NCBI RefSeq assembly: GCF_003336225.1
Contig: NZ_QPID01000006.1
Coordinates: 1 to 64,000, forward strand
From: Corallincola holothuriorum
GTDB lineage: Bacteria; Pseudomonadota; Gammaproteobacteria; Enterobacterales; Neiellaceae
DNA length: 64,000 nt
Direction: 5' to 3'
A program made the translations under genes and the position numbers. Numbering within the stretch: position 1 is the stretch's first letter; every line of letters begins with the position of its first letter. The notes beneath the pieces were generated by a model, which saw only the letters and a list, made by a program, of their open reading frames with translations, was not told the origin of the DNA and did not search any database. This document shows, one piece after another, positions 43,043 to 53,754 of the stretch.

Positions 43043-44530
43043 TTAGATTGCTAGAGCATCAAACTCTTTTTGCCAGCGCTTCGCTTCTTTCTTCGACGGA
43101 CTGCCCACCGTTTGTGACGCTTGACGAAGACGGGCGCGGCTCAGATCGGGGCCGAGTATTGCCATGGCATCAACCACCGAGAAGGTTGCCGTTGTACCGG
43201 CAATAGAGATGAAAATGGGTGCCATAAACTCTTTCATCTTTATATCCATGGCTCTTGCCAAGGACTTTAATGCCGGAAAAATATGCTCTTTATCCCAGTG
43301 GTTGAGTTGGTCCATCTTCCAAGCAACAAATTGCAGTACCTTACGCAATTGCTCTTCATCCAAGGCTAAGCCATCGAAAGCTGAGGCTGGCAGATCAAGC
43401 AGGCCGCTGTACATAAAATTGGTGAGAGGCGCGACTTGAGAGAAACGTTCTACGCGGCTCTTAATATGGGGTAACATCTGGCGGAGATAGCTTTCGTTAT
43501 AGGCCCATTTGTGGATTTCGCTGATAAAGTCATCATCACTGAGGTCTTCGCGGATCCAAAGGCCATTCAGCCAATCGAGTTTCTCAGGATCAAACACCGG
43601 ACCACCTAATGAAACGCGTTTGATATCGAAGTTTGCAATCATCTGCTCCAGAGTGAATTTTTCGCTTTCATCTGGCATTGACCAACCCATGCGAGCTAAA
43701 TAGTTGAGCAGCGCTTGTGGTAGATAACCCATTCGTTGGTAATAGAGGATGCTGGTAGGGTTCTTACGTTTAGAAAGCTTACTTTTATCCGGGTTACGCA
43801 GTAACGGCATGTGACCCAGAACCGGTGCTTCCCATCCTAGATAGGCGTACAGCTGGAGTAACTTCGGAGCCGAGGGTAGCCACTCTTCGCCGCGAAATAC
43901 ATGGGTGATCCCCATCAAGTGATCATCAACCACGTTGGCGAGAAAATAGGTGGGTAAGCCATCCTGTTTCATCAGCACTTGCATGTCGATCTGTTCCCAA
44001 GGGATCTCAACTTCACCCCGTAGGTGGTCATTAAACTTGAAGCTGCCTTGTTCAGGGATCTTCATACGTATGACGTAGGGATCACCGGCAGCCAATCTCT
44101 GTTCGATCTCTTGCTGGGTGTGATTGAGTCCGCGGCCATCATATTTGGGGCGCAACCCTGCTTCCTGCTGTTCTTTGCGCATCTGGTCAAGTTCTTCTGG
44201 GGTGGCAAAACAGTAAAAAGCATGGCCATCGGCAATGAGTTGCTGGGCATACTGCTGGTAAATATCGCCACGTTCACTTTGTCGGTAAGGGCCACAGTCA
44301 CCACCAGTGTCAGGGCCTTCATCCCAGTCCAGTCCGAGCCAGCGCAGTGCCTTAACAATCATCTGTTCAGATTCTGGGGTACTGCGTGCTTGATCCGTAT
44401 CTTCTATTCGTAGAATAAATTTGCCGCCGTGCTGTTTAGCAAAGGCGTAGTTGAACAGAGCGATATATGCAGTACCTACGTGGGGGTCTCCAGTAGGTGA
44501 GGGGGCGACGCGTGTGCGAACCTGAGTCAT
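43043..44530 (-). CDS. gltX: Glutamyl-tRNA synthetase
   Basis: The 495-residue class I synthetase charges tRNA-Glu. The ATP motif reads [20 protein letters not shown] and is followed by [12 protein letters not shown]. The KMSKS-type loop is [30 protein letters not shown] is also typical. The PHVGTAY form differs from the LHVGGART form of E. coli GltX and is the one I recall from Thermus and other lineages. The C-terminal anticodon-binding domain is complete and ends with [15 protein letters not shown]. It is monocistronic. Confidence 0.96.
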   Translation of the reverse strand: MTQVRTRVAPSPTGDPHVGTAYIALFNYAFAKQHGGKFILRIEDTDQARSTPESEQMIVKALRWLGLDWDEGPDTGGDCGPYRQSERGDIYQQYAQQLIADGHAFYCFATPEELDQMRKEQQEAGLRPKYDGRGLNHTQQEIEQRLAAGDPYVIRMKIPEQGSFKFNDHLRGEVEIPWEQIDMQVLMKQDGLPTYFLANVVDDHLMGITHVFRGEEWLPSAPKLLQLYAYLGWEAPVLGHMPLLRNPDKSKLSKRKNPTSILYYQRMGYLPQALLNYLARMGWSMPDESEKFTLEQMIANFDIKRVSLGGPVFDPEKLDWLNGLWIREDLSDDDFISEIHKWAYNESYLRQMLPHIKSRVERFSQVAPLTNFMYSGLLDLPASAFDGLALDEEQLRKVLQFVAWKMDQLNHWDKEHIFPALKSLARAMDIKMKEFMAPIFISIAGTTATFSVVDAMAILGPDLSRARLRQASQTVGSPSKKEAKRWQKEFDALAI

Positions 44531-44887
44531 TTAAGGCCTCGATTGTTTTCCAAATAGATAACCTGCTCGGGACAGGCACATATATGAGGCGCTATTGTAT
44601 GCCAAGGGCTGCGAGCGTGCGAGAGTCTGTTGCCGCAAAGGCGGATTTATCTCTCTGTAGCTTGCTGTAAGCTAGTGCAGATAGTTTCTATCGGGCTGGT
44701 TTGTGACGTGCCGATGCTTCAATAATGTCAGAATTACTGGTTGAGTAGTGTTGGCTAGTTCGTCTAAAAACTCCATATTCCAAAATGGAATAAAAACTAA
44801 ATAAAAATTCTTTTTTGGAATATACAAGCTGGGTTAATTTATCGCTATGTTAAGTCAGCACTTTCAGCTGGCGAGAGGGATTTCTTA
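44531..44887. other. Intergenic region upstream of the sulfate-assimilation operon, with a palindrome
   Basis: No gene is seen in these 357 bp. ATTCCA (44777-44782) and TGGAAT (44786-44791) form a perfect inverted repeat with an AAA centre. A further TTTTTTGGAATA half-site lies at 44811-44822. The stretch is very AT-rich and ends about 90 bp before cysC. A CysB-type or other regulator could bind here, but no known consensus is matched with confidence. Confidence 0.5.
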
Positions 44888-45490
44888 ATGAATAATATCG
44901 TTTGGCATCATCACAAGGTTACTAAGGCGGAGCGCGCAGAGCTCAAGTCGCATAAACCTGCGGTTCTTTGGTTTACCGGGTTGAGTGGCTCGGGGAAGTC
45001 GACAGTGGCTGGTTGTCTGGAAGAACTACTCCATCACAATGGTGTGCACACCTACCTGCTAGATGGTGACAATATTCGTCACGGCCTGTGTGGTGATCTG
45101 GGATTCAGTGATAAAGATAGAGTAGAAAACATCCGCCGTATCGGAGAAGTGGCAAAGCTGTTTGTTGATGCTGGCGTGATGGTGTTAACAGCGTTTATCT
45201 CACCGTTCCGCGCTGACCGGCAAATGGTTCGTCAGCTACTTGAAGTAGGCGAATTTATTGAGGTGTTCGTCGATACACCTCTGGATGTTTGCGAACAACG
45301 CGATCCAAAGGGTCTGTATAAGAAAGCGCGCAAAGGCGATATTCCTAATTTCACTGGTATCGATAGTGAATATGAGACACCTGAGCAAGCGGAAGTGATT
45401 GTTAAAACGGCGCAGCTGAGTGTCGAAGAGTGTGCGCAACAACTGCTCAGTTATTTGGAAAGCGAAGGCTATCTGCCTGCAAAACGCTAA
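44888..45490 (+). CDS. cysC: Adenylylsulfate (APS) kinase CysC
   Basis: CysC phosphorylates APS to PAPS. The 200-residue protein has the P-loop [19 protein letters not shown] (about residues 31-49), [20 protein letters not shown], and [16 protein letters not shown] with [20 protein letters not shown] and [18 protein letters not shown], all standard. In this operon it comes first, ahead of cysQ, rather than behind cysDN as in E. coli. GAGAGGGA precedes the start. Confidence 0.97.
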   Translation: MNNIVWHHHKVTKAERAELKSHKPAVLWFTGLSGSGKSTVAGCLEELLHHNGVHTYLLDGDNIRHGLCGDLGFSDKDRVENIRRIGEVAKLFVDAGVMVLTAFISPFRADRQMVRQLLEVGEFIEVFVDTPLDVCEQRDPKGLYKKARKGDIPNFTGIDSEYETPEQAEVIVKTAQLSVEECAQQLLSYLESEGYLPAKR

Positions 45491-45508
45491 TCCCTTAAGG
45501 AAGAGAGT

Positions 45509-46312
45509 ATGTCTTTAGCTCAAGATAAAGAACTCCTGCTTGATGTGCTCACTGTGGCTGAGGCTGCTGGTGATGCCATCATGGAGGTCTATGAAAGAGA
45601 TGATTTCGATGTACAGATTAAAGGCGATGATAGCCCTTTAACTGCGGCAGATTTGGCATCACACCAAGCCATTATGCAAGGCTTGTCCCTACTTACCCCT
45701 GACATCCCAGTGTTATCTGAAGAGTCTGATGATATCGATTGGCCGACCCGTCAGCAGTGGAATACCTATTGGCTAATCGATCCTCTTGATGGCACCAAAG
45801 AGTTCATCAAGCGGAACGGTGAGTTCACGGTCAATATTGCCCTTATCGATCAGGGTAAGCCGGTGTTAGGCGTGGTTGTCGCTCCTGTACTTGGTACCGC
45901 CTACATTGGTGGTATTGAGCTCGGTGCTTACAAAATTGAGTCAGGTAAAGAAACCGCCATTTCTGCATTGGCACCACGGCCGAGTGATACATGGGCTGTG
46001 GTGGGCTCTCGTAGTCATCAGTCCAAGGAGGTCGCAGAGTTTCTCACCAAGCTGCCGAGTCATGAGATGGTGGCGATGGGTAGCTCTTTAAAGATCTGTT
46101 TGGTCGCCGAAGGACGTGCGCACCTTTATCCTCGCTTGGGTTTGACGTCTGAATGGGATACGGCTGCAGCACATGCGGTATTGGTGGCTGCGGGTGGTGA
46201 GATGGTTGATGCAGATAGCAGAGAGCCACTTCGCTATAACCACAAAGAATCGATACTCAATCCATTTTTCATAGCAGCGAGCAGCGCCTTGCTCTCTGCA
46301 GATGCTTTTTAA
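45509..46312 (+). CDS. cysQ: 3'(2'),5'-bisphosphate nucleotidase CysQ
   Basis: CysQ removes the 3' phosphate from PAP, the toxic by-product of PAPS use, and can act on PAPS. The 267-residue protein is an inositol-monophosphatase-fold enzyme: SPLTAADLASHQAI, LSEESDDIDW, and the metal motif WLIDPLDGTKEFIKRNGEFT are present, as is EWDTAAAHAVLVAAGGEM. Lying 18 bp after cysC and before cysDN, it balances nucleotide flux in sulfate activation. Confidence 0.95.
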   Translation: MSLAQDKELLLDVLTVAEAAGDAIMEVYERDDFDVQIKGDDSPLTAADLASHQAIMQGLSLLTPDIPVLSEESDDIDWPTRQQWNTYWLIDPLDGTKEFIKRNGEFTVNIALIDQGKPVLGVVVAPVLGTAYIGGIELGAYKIESGKETAISALAPRPSDTWAVVGSRSHQSKEVAEFLTKLPSHEMVAMGSSLKICLVAEGRAHLYPRLGLTSEWDTAAAHAVLVAAGGEMVDADSREPLRYNHKESILNPFFIAASSALLSADAF

Positions 46313-46336
46313 CGCTAGCAAAGTAGTGACTGAACC

Positions 46337-47245
46337 ATGAAACCGTTCAATATGACCCACCTCAAGGCATTAGAAGCTGAGAGTATACATATCATCCGCG
46401 AAGTGGCGGCTGAATTCGATAACCCAGTAATGCTTTATTCTGTAGGCAAAGACTCGGCGGTGATGCTGCACCTTGCTCGTAAAGCGTTTTATCCTGGTAA
46501 ATTGCCATTTCCATTACTCCATGTGGACACCACCTGGAAGTTTAAGGAGATGATTGAATTTCGTGATCGCTTCACGGATAAGCACGATATGGATCTGTTA
46601 GTGCATATCAATCAGGAAGGCGTGGATATGGGCATGGGGCCATTTACCCATGGCAGCGCTAAGCATACTGATGTGATGAAAACACAAGGCCTGAAGCAAG
46701 CCTTGGATCACTATAAGTTTGATGCGGCCTTTGGCGGTGCCAGACGTGATGAAGAGAAATCTCGGGCCAAAGAGCGGGTTTACTCGTTCCGTGATAATCA
46801 TCATCGCTGGGATCCTAAAAACCAGCGACCAGAGCTGTGGGATATCTATAACGGCAAGGTTAATAAGGGCGAAAGTATCCGTGTATTCCCCCTATCTAAC
46901 TGGACGGAACTAGATATCTGGCAATATATCTATTTGGAAAATATAGAGATCGTGCCTTTGTACTTCGCCGAGAAACGTCCAGTCGTTGAACGTGATGGTA
47001 CCTTGATCATGGTTGACGACGAGCGCATGCCGTTGAAAGAGGGCGAGGTTCCCGAGATGAAGATGGTGAGGTTCCGTACCCTCGGATGTTATCCGTTGAC
47101 GGGGGCAGTTGAGTCGACTGCTACGACGTTGCCGGAAATCATCCAAGAGATGTTGCTGACTAAGACGTCAGAACGTCAGGGACGGGTGATCGATCACGAT
47201 CAGGCGGCTTCGATGGAACAGAAGAAACGTGAAGGTTACTTCTAA
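46337..47245 (+). CDS. cysD: Sulfate adenylyltransferase subunit 2 CysD
   Basis: CysD is the catalytic subunit of ATP sulfurylase, making APS from ATP and sulfate. The 302-residue protein equals E. coli CysD in length. The PP-loop motif is [20 protein letters not shown] (about residues 34-53); [20 protein letters not shown] and [20 protein letters not shown] are further hallmarks, and the C terminus is KKREGYF. It is followed 39 bp later by its GTPase partner cysN. Confidence 0.97.
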   Translation: MKPFNMTHLKALEAESIHIIREVAAEFDNPVMLYSVGKDSAVMLHLARKAFYPGKLPFPLLHVDTTWKFKEMIEFRDRFTDKHDMDLLVHINQEGVDMGMGPFTHGSAKHTDVMKTQGLKQALDHYKFDAAFGGARRDEEKSRAKERVYSFRDNHHRWDPKNQRPELWDIYNGKVNKGESIRVFPLSNWTELDIWQYIYLENIEIVPLYFAEKRPVVERDGTLIMVDDERMPLKEGEVPEMKMVRFRTLGCYPLTGAVESTATTLPEIIQEMLLTKTSERQGRVIDHDQAASMEQKKREGYF

Positions 47246-47284
47246 ATAGATCGAACGATAGCGACGAAAACGGAACAGTAGAAT

Positions 47285-48703
47285 ATGTCTCATCAATCAG
47301 ATTTGATCGCCTCGGATATTCAGGGGTATTTAAAACAGCATGAACAGAAAGAGCTAATGCGCTTTCTGACTTGCGGTAACGTCGATGATGGTAAAAGTAC
47401 CCTCATTGGTCGCTTGCTGCATGATTCCAAGATGATCTTTGAAGATCAGATGGCGTCAATTAAGAAAGATTCGAAGAAATTTAACACCACTGACGAAGAG
47501 TTCGATCTAGCCCTTTTGGTCGATGGTTTGCAGTCAGAGCGAGAGCAGGGCATCACTATTGATGTGGCGTATCGTTATTTCTCCACGGATAAGCGTAAGT
47601 TTATTATCGCTGACACACCGGGTCATGAGCAGTACACACGTAATATGGCGACGGGTGCGTCGACCTGTGATTTAGCCGTGATCCTGATTGATGCTCGTTA
47701 TGGTGTGCAAACGCAAACTAAACGTCACAGCTTCATCGTCTCTCTGTTGGGGATCAAACAGGTGGTCGTGGCTGTTAATAAGATGGATTTGATGGAATTC
47801 TCTGAGACTGTGTTTGAAGAGATCCGTAGCGAGTACCTTAAGTTCGCAGAGAAGCTAGAGAGCCCTCATATTAAGTTTGTGCCATTGTCCGCCCTTAAAG
47901 GCGATAATGTTGTCGAACGAAGTGAGCAGACGCCTTGGTATCATGGTGAAACTCTCATGGGGATGCTGGAAAGTGCTGAAATTACGGCTGCACGTAATTT
48001 CGATGATTTCCGTCTGCCAGTTCAGTATGTCAATCGCCCCAACCTGGATTTCAGAGGTTTTGCTGGCACTATCGCCGGTGGTGTTGTTCGTGTCGGTGAC
48101 GAGGTGGTCGCGTTACCGTCTGGTAAGCAGTCTCGCGTGAAAACGATCACCACGTTTGATGGTGAATTGGAAGAAGCGTTTGCTAGTCAGGCGATTACCC
48201 TGACATTGGAAGATGAAATTGACGTGAGTCGTGGCGATATGCTGGTTCATGCCAATAATCGTCCCCAGGTAACAGATGCCCTTGATGTCACCATTGTTTG
48301 GATGGCGGAAGAGCCAATGTTGCCGCGTAAACAGTATGATTTTAAGTTAGCGACTAAGACGACAGCGGGCAGTGTTTCAGAGATCGATTATCAGATTGAC
48401 GTGAACACCATGGAGCACAATGACGCCGTGCGTCTTAACTTGAATGAGATTGGCCGTTGTCAGGTTAACCTGAATCAGCCGGTGGCATTTGATAGTTATC
48501 AGAAGGTCAAAGGTTGTGGCAATTTTGTCATTATTGACCGATTGACCAATGTGACGGTTGGTGCTGGTATGGTGGTTGGTACCGGTAAACGTGCGGAAAC
48601 GAGTCGTTCTGATTTCAGTGATTTTGAATTGGAGCTTAATGCGCTTGTTCGTAAGCACTTCCCTCATTGGGAAGCGAAAGATCTGCTCGACATCGTGAAG
48701 TAG
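47285..48703 (+). CDS. cysN: Sulfate adenylyltransferase subunit 1 (GTPase) CysN
   Basis: CysN uses GTP hydrolysis to drive APS synthesis by CysD. The 472-residue protein has the EF-Tu-like GTPase motifs [34 protein letters not shown] and [10 protein letters not shown], followed by two beta-barrel domains ending near LDIVK. No CysC domain is fused to it, matching the separate cysC upstream. The SLC13-type transporter gene begins six bases after its stop. Confidence 0.97.
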   Translation: MSHQSDLIASDIQGYLKQHEQKELMRFLTCGNVDDGKSTLIGRLLHDSKMIFEDQMASIKKDSKKFNTTDEEFDLALLVDGLQSEREQGITIDVAYRYFSTDKRKFIIADTPGHEQYTRNMATGASTCDLAVILIDARYGVQTQTKRHSFIVSLLGIKQVVVAVNKMDLMEFSETVFEEIRSEYLKFAEKLESPHIKFVPLSALKGDNVVERSEQTPWYHGETLMGMLESAEITAARNFDDFRLPVQYVNRPNLDFRGFAGTIAGGVVRVGDEVVALPSGKQSRVKTITTFDGELEEAFASQAITLTLEDEIDVSRGDMLVHANNRPQVTDALDVTIVWMAEEPMLPRKQYDFKLATKTTAGSVSEIDYQIDVNTMEHNDAVRLNLNEIGRCQVNLNQPVAFDSYQKVKGCGNFVIIDRLTNVTVGAGMVVGTGKRAETSRSDFSDFELELNALVRKHFPHWEAKDLLDIVK

Positions 48704-48708
48704 ATCCG

Positions 48709-50436
48709 ATGACGCTAACGCAGTGGACGGTGCTCGGTTTGTTTGGTTTTCTGCTTGCCGGGTTGCTATTTACCCGTGTCCGTCCTGCTTCGTTATTTGG
48801 CATCGTATTGATTGCCGCGTTAGGTTTGTCGCTTGTTGATCAGGCGGAACTCATTCATAACGCGGTTAATCCAGGCCTCGTAACTCTGTTGTTATTAATG
48901 AGTGTGTCACTGGGTTTGGAAAAGACCAGTTGGTTAAAACGGCTTTCCCATAAGCTAATCTCCACGAGCTATTTTGTTACTTTACTGCGCTTAATAGGTT
49001 TTACCGCGATTACTTCCGCGTTTCTTAATAATACAGCGGTAGTGGCTTCACTCATTCCTTCACTGCGCAATAATGGTATTCACGCGCCTTCCAAGTTGCT
49101 TATCCCATTGTCTTATGCCGCCATACTGGGTGGCACCATGACTTTGATTGGCACATCAACCAACCTGATCGTTGATAGCTTAATCATCGATGCTGGTGCG
49201 CCGGGATTCGAATTTTTTGATTTTTTCTGGGTTGGCCTTTCTCTGGTTGTTGCCGGTGGAGCCACCCTCCTGTGTGTTAGTCATTGGCTCCCCTTGCATG
49301 AACAGGAAGAAGGGGAGTTCAAGCGCTACTTCATTGATGCCAAAGTGGCTGCTGACTCACCACTGATCGGTAAAAGTGTGCTCGAAAATGGCTTGCGTAA
49401 CATGGAGTCACTTTTCCTTGTGGAGATTGTTCGTGATGAGCACCTGATTAGCCCTGTGACACCCCAAGTGTTGATTGAAGCGGGTGATCGTTTGGTGTTT
49501 TCCGGTGACGTCAGCAAACTCTATCAACTCAAGCAGTATGATGGCTTGAATATGTTTGCTGAGAGTAACGGTCTCCCTTCAGAAAACTTAATTGAAGTGG
49601 TGGTGACACCAACGGCATCGGTAATTGGACGCACCCTTAAGCGCGCTGGTTTTCGAGCCCGTTTTGATGCTGCCGTTGTGGCGATGCGTCGCGGTGGTGA
49701 GCAGATCAGCGGTAAGTTGGGTGATGTAAAAATACGAGCGGGTGACAACTTAGTATTGGCTGTCGGGCCTGATTTTACTCAACATCGTAATATCGCTAAG
49801 AACTTCTTTATCGTCAGTGGCATTCGGTTACCAAAGGCGCTTACCCGGTTGCAGGAGTGGGCTATTTTGGCCGGCTTCGTTACTGTCATTGGTCTGGCTG
49901 CGCTCAATCTCCTATCGCTGCTCTCTGGATTGATCTTTTTGTTGGCGGGCATGTTGGCCATCAAAGTTTTAAACACCAATGAAGTTAAGCGACGTTTTCC
50001 TTTTGAGCTTTGGTTAATCGTGACAGCTGCGCTGACGCTAGCCAAGGCTGTTGAAAATAGTGGCTTGGCCGAGTTACTGGCGCTTTATGCTGAGCGTGTG
50101 TTTGCTGGACAGGAGGTGTGGTTGGCATTTGTTGGTGTGTATTTGATGACTTTGGTGATGACTGAGTTAGTCACGAACAATGCCGCAGCTGCATTGACCT
50201 TTCCGCTAGCCTATGGCCTGTCTATGGGGTTCGATGTGAATTTGATGCCCTTTGCCTTAGCTGTGGCATTTGGCGCTAGCGCCAGCTTTGTCAGCCCTTA
50301 TGGCTATCAAACTAACTTAATGGTTTTTAATACGGGTCGCTACCAACTTATTGATTTTATTAGAGTAGGGCTGCCTATTTCCGTAGTTTACAGTCTTGTC
50401 GTTATTTTTCTTGTTCCACGCCTGTTCCCATTCTGA
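48709..50436 (+). CDS. SLC13-family permease with two TrkA-C domains, probable sulfate transporter
   Basis: The 575-residue membrane protein has SLC13/DASS features: GFTAITSAFLNNTAVVASLI and LSYAAILGGTMTLIGTSTNL in the first half, and VMTELVTNNAAAALTFPLAY with FGASASFVSPYGYQTNLMVF in the second. Between the halves lie two TrkA-C (RCK_C) domains (about residues 205-380). Cotranscription with cysC, cysQ, cysD and cysN suggests it brings in sulfate; related proteins in other bacteria do so. ATG 48709 is chosen because a longer frame would overlap cysN. Confidence 0.88.
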   Translation: MTLTQWTVLGLFGFLLAGLLFTRVRPASLFGIVLIAALGLSLVDQAELIHNAVNPGLVTLLLLMSVSLGLEKTSWLKRLSHKLISTSYFVTLLRLIGFTAITSAFLNNTAVVASLIPSLRNNGIHAPSKLLIPLSYAAILGGTMTLIGTSTNLIVDSLIIDAGAPGFEFFDFFWVGLSLVVAGGATLLCVSHWLPLHEQEEGEFKRYFIDAKVAADSPLIGKSVLENGLRNMESLFLVEIVRDEHLISPVTPQVLIEAGDRLVFSGDVSKLYQLKQYDGLNMFAESNGLPSENLIEVVVTPTASVIGRTLKRAGFRARFDAAVVAMRRGGEQISGKLGDVKIRAGDNLVLAVGPDFTQHRNIAKNFFIVSGIRLPKALTRLQEWAILAGFVTVIGLAALNLLSLLSGLIFLLAGMLAIKVLNTNEVKRRFPFELWLIVTAALTLAKAVENSGLAELLALYAERVFAGQEVWLAFVGVYLMTLVMTELVTNNAAAALTFPLAYGLSMGFDVNLMPFALAVAFGASASFVSPYGYQTNLMVFNTGRYQLIDFIRVGLPISVVYSLVVIFLVPRLFPF

Positions 50437-50513
50437 ATTGATACTTCGATGCACTGATATGGCGCATTAGCGAAGACTATTAAAATTTGATGAGACTTAA
50501 GTCACATTTTAGC

Positions 50514-50543
50514 TTAACGAATCTGTCACATTCGGCGTATAAT
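50514..50543 (+). promoter_or_regulatory. Probable promoter of galU
   Basis: A perfect -10 box TATAAT lies at 50538-50543, and TTAACG at 50514-50519 is a fair -35 box with an 18-base spacer. A 5' leader of about 30 bases would precede the start codon. Confidence 0.6.
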
Positions 50544-50581
50544 CTCCTCAACTTCACCTAATTTTAAGTAAGGACACGTAA

Positions 50582-51475
50582 ATGATAAGGAAAGCAGTGA
50601 TTCCGGTTGCCGGTCTGGGGACCAGAATGCTTCCCGCCACCAAGGCCATCCCGAAAGAGATGCTGCCGATCGTCGATAAGCCTTTGATCCAATACGTTGT
50701 AAATGAATGTGTTGCTGCAGGAATCAAAGAGATCGTTTTGGTGACTCACGGCAGTAAGAACTCAATTGAGAACCATTTTGATACCTCCTTTGAACTTGAA
50801 GCGACGCTGGAAAAGCGTGTTAAGCGCCAGTTGCTCGATGAAGTGCAAAGCATTTGTCCGAAAGATGTCACCATTATGCACGTGCGTCAGGGGACGGCTA
50901 AAGGACTTGGCCATGCGATTTTGTGCGCCCGCCCTATGGTTGGTGATGCGCCTTTCGCCGTAGTGCTGCCAGATGTCATTATTGATGATGTTAAGAGTGA
51001 TCTTACTCGTGACAACATGGCTGAAATGGTGCGTATGTTCAAGGACACCGGTTGTAGCCAGGTGATGATGGAAGCTGTACCTGACGAAGATGTTTCTAAG
51101 TTTGGTATTGCCGACGTGAAAGGGCACGAGTTGCAGCCTGGCGAATCAGCGCCGATGACAGCTATCGTTGAGAAGCCTGCTAAGGAAGATGCTCCTTCGA
51201 ATCTCGCCGTCGTTGGTCGTTATGTTTTAAGTTCTGATATTTGGGATATTCTTGAGTTTACCCCGGCAGGTGCAGGCGACGAAATCCAGTTAACAGATGC
51301 TATTGCTGTACTGATGAAGCAGCAGCAAGTTAATGCTTATTATATGAAAGGGCAAAGCCACGATTGCGGTAGTAAGCTTGGCTACATGAAAGCCAATGTC
51401 GAGTACGCACTGCGTCATAAGGGGCTGGGTAAAGAGTTTGCCGAGTACCTGAAAGAGGTTACAGCTAAGCTGTAA
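50582..51475 (+). CDS. galU: UTP-glucose-1-phosphate uridylyltransferase GalU
   Basis: GalU makes UDP-glucose. The 297-residue protein starts with the nucleotidyltransferase signature [20 protein letters not shown] (about residues 6-25) and [18 protein letters not shown]. Substrate-binding blocks include [30 protein letters not shown] and AIVEKP. Three nucleotide-sugar genes follow in order (galU, galE, epimerase) with terminators between them, so they are neighbours rather than a simple operon. Confidence 0.96.
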   Translation: MIRKAVIPVAGLGTRMLPATKAIPKEMLPIVDKPLIQYVVNECVAAGIKEIVLVTHGSKNSIENHFDTSFELEATLEKRVKRQLLDEVQSICPKDVTIMHVRQGTAKGLGHAILCARPMVGDAPFAVVLPDVIIDDVKSDLTRDNMAEMVRMFKDTGCSQVMMEAVPDEDVSKFGIADVKGHELQPGESAPMTAIVEKPAKEDAPSNLAVVGRYVLSSDIWDILEFTPAGAGDEIQLTDAIAVLMKQQQVNAYYMKGQSHDCGSKLGYMKANVEYALRHKGLGKEFAEYLKEVTAKL

Positions 51476-51495
51476 ACTTTTCTCTTTGTGTTAGT

Positions 51496-51527
51496 CCGAT
51501 TAGTACGTTAAGTACTAATCGGCTTTT
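51496..51527 (+). terminator. Terminator after galU
   Basis: CCGATTAGTAC and GTACTAATCGG form an 11-bp perfect stem with a five-base loop, followed by CTTTTC. Confidence 0.85.
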
Positions 51528-51549
51528 CTATTAAACAACTGGATCTCCC

Positions 51550-52566
51550 ATGACGATATTAGTAACTGGTGGTGCTGGGTATATTGGCAGTCACACAGTG
51601 GTTGAGCTATTGAATGAAGGCCAAGACTTGGTCGTTGTTGATAATTTATCAAATTCGTCAGATGTTTCTCTGGCAAGAGTTGAGCAGATCACTGGTAAAA
51701 AAGTGCCTTTCTATCAGGTCGATATTTTGGATCGTGAAGCTTTGCGAAAAGTGTTCCAATTACACGATATCTCCGCTGTGGTGCATTTTGCTGGATTGAA
51801 GGCTGTTGGGGAGTCCGTTCAGAAGCCGCTCAGCTACTACATGAATAACGTCACTGGTACGATAGTGCTTTGTGAAGTGATGGCAGAGTTCGGCGTTAAG
51901 AACCTGGTATTCAGTTCATCGGCCACGGTTTATGGTGATCCGGCATCGGTGCCTATTCGAGAAAACTTTCCTACCAGTGCCACCAACCCTTATGGCCGCA
52001 GTAAGCTGATGGTTGAGGAAATATTGCGAGATCTATATGTCTCCGATAGTAGTTGGAATATTGCTTTGTTACGTTACTTCAACCCGGTCGGTGCTCACGA
52101 AAGCGGCTTGATTGGTGAAGATCCTAATGGTTTACCAAACAACCTGATGCCTTATATTTCGCAAGTCGCAGTTGGTAAGCTTGAGCGGTTGAATGTGTTT
52201 GGTGATGACTACCCAACGCAGGACGGAACAGGCGTAAGAGATTACATTCATGTGGTGGATCTGGCGGTTGGTCACTTACGTGCCTTGGATAAACTGACTA
52301 CTTCACCAGGCGTCGTCACATACAATCTTGGTACTGGCTGTGGTTACTCAGTACTACAGATGGTGAAAGCGTTTGAAACTGCCAGCGGTAAATCGGTGCC
52401 ATATACTTTAGCGCCAAGGCGGGCTGGAGATATCGCTGAGTGTTGGGCGGATCCTGCGTTAGCCAGTACGGAACTCGGGTGGCAAGCGACGAGAACGGTT
52501 GAGGATATGACCGTAGACACGTGGCGCTGGCAATCAGCCAACCCCCATGGATATGCTAAAGCATAG
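51550..52566 (+). CDS. galE: UDP-glucose 4-epimerase GalE
   Basis: GalE interconverts UDP-glucose and UDP-galactose with tightly bound NAD. The 338-residue protein begins [20 protein letters not shown], carrying the Rossmann GxxGxxG. It has the [10 protein letters not shown] region with catalytic serine, and [12 protein letters not shown] with the YxxxK motif. [15 protein letters not shown] and [15 protein letters not shown] are typical of GalE. It lies between galU and the epimerase-like gene and ends before a terminator. Confidence 0.96.
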   Translation: MTILVTGGAGYIGSHTVVELLNEGQDLVVVDNLSNSSDVSLARVEQITGKKVPFYQVDILDREALRKVFQLHDISAVVHFAGLKAVGESVQKPLSYYMNNVTGTIVLCEVMAEFGVKNLVFSSSATVYGDPASVPIRENFPTSATNPYGRSKLMVEEILRDLYVSDSSWNIALLRYFNPVGAHESGLIGEDPNGLPNNLMPYISQVAVGKLERLNVFGDDYPTQDGTGVRDYIHVVDLAVGHLRALDKLTTSPGVVTYNLGTGCGYSVLQMVKAFETASGKSVPYTLAPRRAGDIAECWADPALASTELGWQATRTVEDMTVDTWRWQSANPHGYAKA

Positions 52567-52630
52567 GCGCGTGGCATTGCTGAATTCGCATGAAAGCTGT
52601 AGTTTGGTGTCGTAACAATTGAGATTAAAT

Positions 52631-52653
52631 AGCTCGGGTTTTCCGAGCTTTTT
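52631..52653 (+). terminator. Terminator after galE
   Basis: AGCTCGG and CCGAGCT pair around a GTTTT-type loop with TTTTT following. It lies 22 bp before the next gene's start. Confidence 0.85.
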
Positions 52654-52677
52654 GCTGATTTATAATGGGAAAGAATG

Positions 52678-53685
52678 ATGAAATTTCTTGTGACAGGTGC
52701 GGCAGGCTTTATCGGTTTTCATACATCGATGCGTCTATGTAATGAAGGACACGAGGTTGTTGGTTTAGATATCGTTAACGATTATTACGATGTGAACTTA
52801 AAGCTTGATCGTCTGCGCATGTTAGACAAGTTGGTGAACTTTCGTCATGTCCGAGTGGCACTGGAAGATCGAGATGGTATTGCCAAGCTGTTTGCTAATG
52901 AGAAGTTTGATCGTGTTATTCATTTGGCAGCCCAAGCAGGGGTGCGTTATTCCTTAGAGCATCCGTTTGCTTATACGGATGCGAATATCACAGGTACACT
53001 GACCATTCTGGAAGGGTGCCGCCATAACGATGTTGAACATCTGGTATATGCCTCTTCCAGCTCTGTTTATGGGCTGAACACCACCATGCCGTTTGCAACG
53101 CATAACAATGTTGACCATCCGGTGTCTTTGTATGCAGCAACCAAAAAAGCTAATGAATTGATGGCACATACCTATAGCCACCTTTACGGTATGCCAACCA
53201 CGGGTTTGAGGTTCTTTACTGTATACGGCCCATGGGGGCGTCCAGATATGGCGCTGTTCTTGTTCACCAAGGCGATTTTGGAAGGGAAACCTATCGACGT
53301 ATACAATCACGGAAAAATGCAGCGTGATTTCACTTATGTTGATGATATTGTTGAAGGGATCGTCCGTATTCAGGATCAGCCCGCAGCACAGAACTCGAGC
53401 TGGTCTGGCGCCGCGCCGCAGCCTCATTGTTCAAGTGCCCCATATAAAGTCTTTAATATCGGTAATCATCAACCGGTAGAGTTAGAGCATTTTATTACTT
53501 GTATTGAGAAAGCGCTGGGTAAGGAAGCTGAGCGTAACTATATGCCGATCCAACCGGGCGATGTGCCTGCTACTTATGCTGATATCGAAGATTTAAACAA
53601 ATCGGTAGGTTTTCATCCGTCGACGCCGATTGAAACGGGGATCCAGAATTTCGTCGATTGGTATCGTGATTACTACCAAGTATAA
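52678..53685 (+). CDS. NAD-dependent epimerase, probable UDP-glucuronate 4-epimerase
   Basis: The 335-residue SDR-type epimerase starts MKFLVTGAAGFIGFHTSMRL and has DIVNDYYDVNLKLDRL. HLAAQAGVRYSLEHPFAYTD and YASSSSVYGLN carry typical blocks, and the YxxxK motif is YAATKKANE. The segment FFTVYGPWGRPDMALF with QRDFTYVDDIVEGIVR is characteristic of bacterial UDP-glucuronate 4-epimerases used for capsule or O-antigen sugars. A double ATG exists; 52678 matches the family N terminus, and 52675 is equivalent. No UDP-glucose dehydrogenase is in the window, so its substrate must come from elsewhere. Confidence 0.88.
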   Translation: MKFLVTGAAGFIGFHTSMRLCNEGHEVVGLDIVNDYYDVNLKLDRLRMLDKLVNFRHVRVALEDRDGIAKLFANEKFDRVIHLAAQAGVRYSLEHPFAYTDANITGTLTILEGCRHNDVEHLVYASSSSVYGLNTTMPFATHNNVDHPVSLYAATKKANELMAHTYSHLYGMPTTGLRFFTVYGPWGRPDMALFLFTKAILEGKPIDVYNHGKMQRDFTYVDDIVEGIVRIQDQPAAQNSSWSGAAPQPHCSSAPYKVFNIGNHQPVELEHFITCIEKALGKEAERNYMPIQPGDVPATYADIEDLNKSVGFHPSTPIETGIQNFVDWYRDYYQV

Positions 53686-53711
53686 AACGATGACTGTTCG
53701 CATATAAGATC

Positions 53712-53742
53712 AGCGGCTTCCTCAAGGTAAGCCGCTTTTTTT
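53712..53742 (+). terminator. Terminator after the epimerase gene
   Basis: AGCGGCTT and AAGCCGCT pair over a nine-base loop with a run of T after the stem; it also lies 13 bp from the convergent LysR gene end. Confidence 0.88.
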
Positions 53743-53754
53743 ATTTAGAATTTA

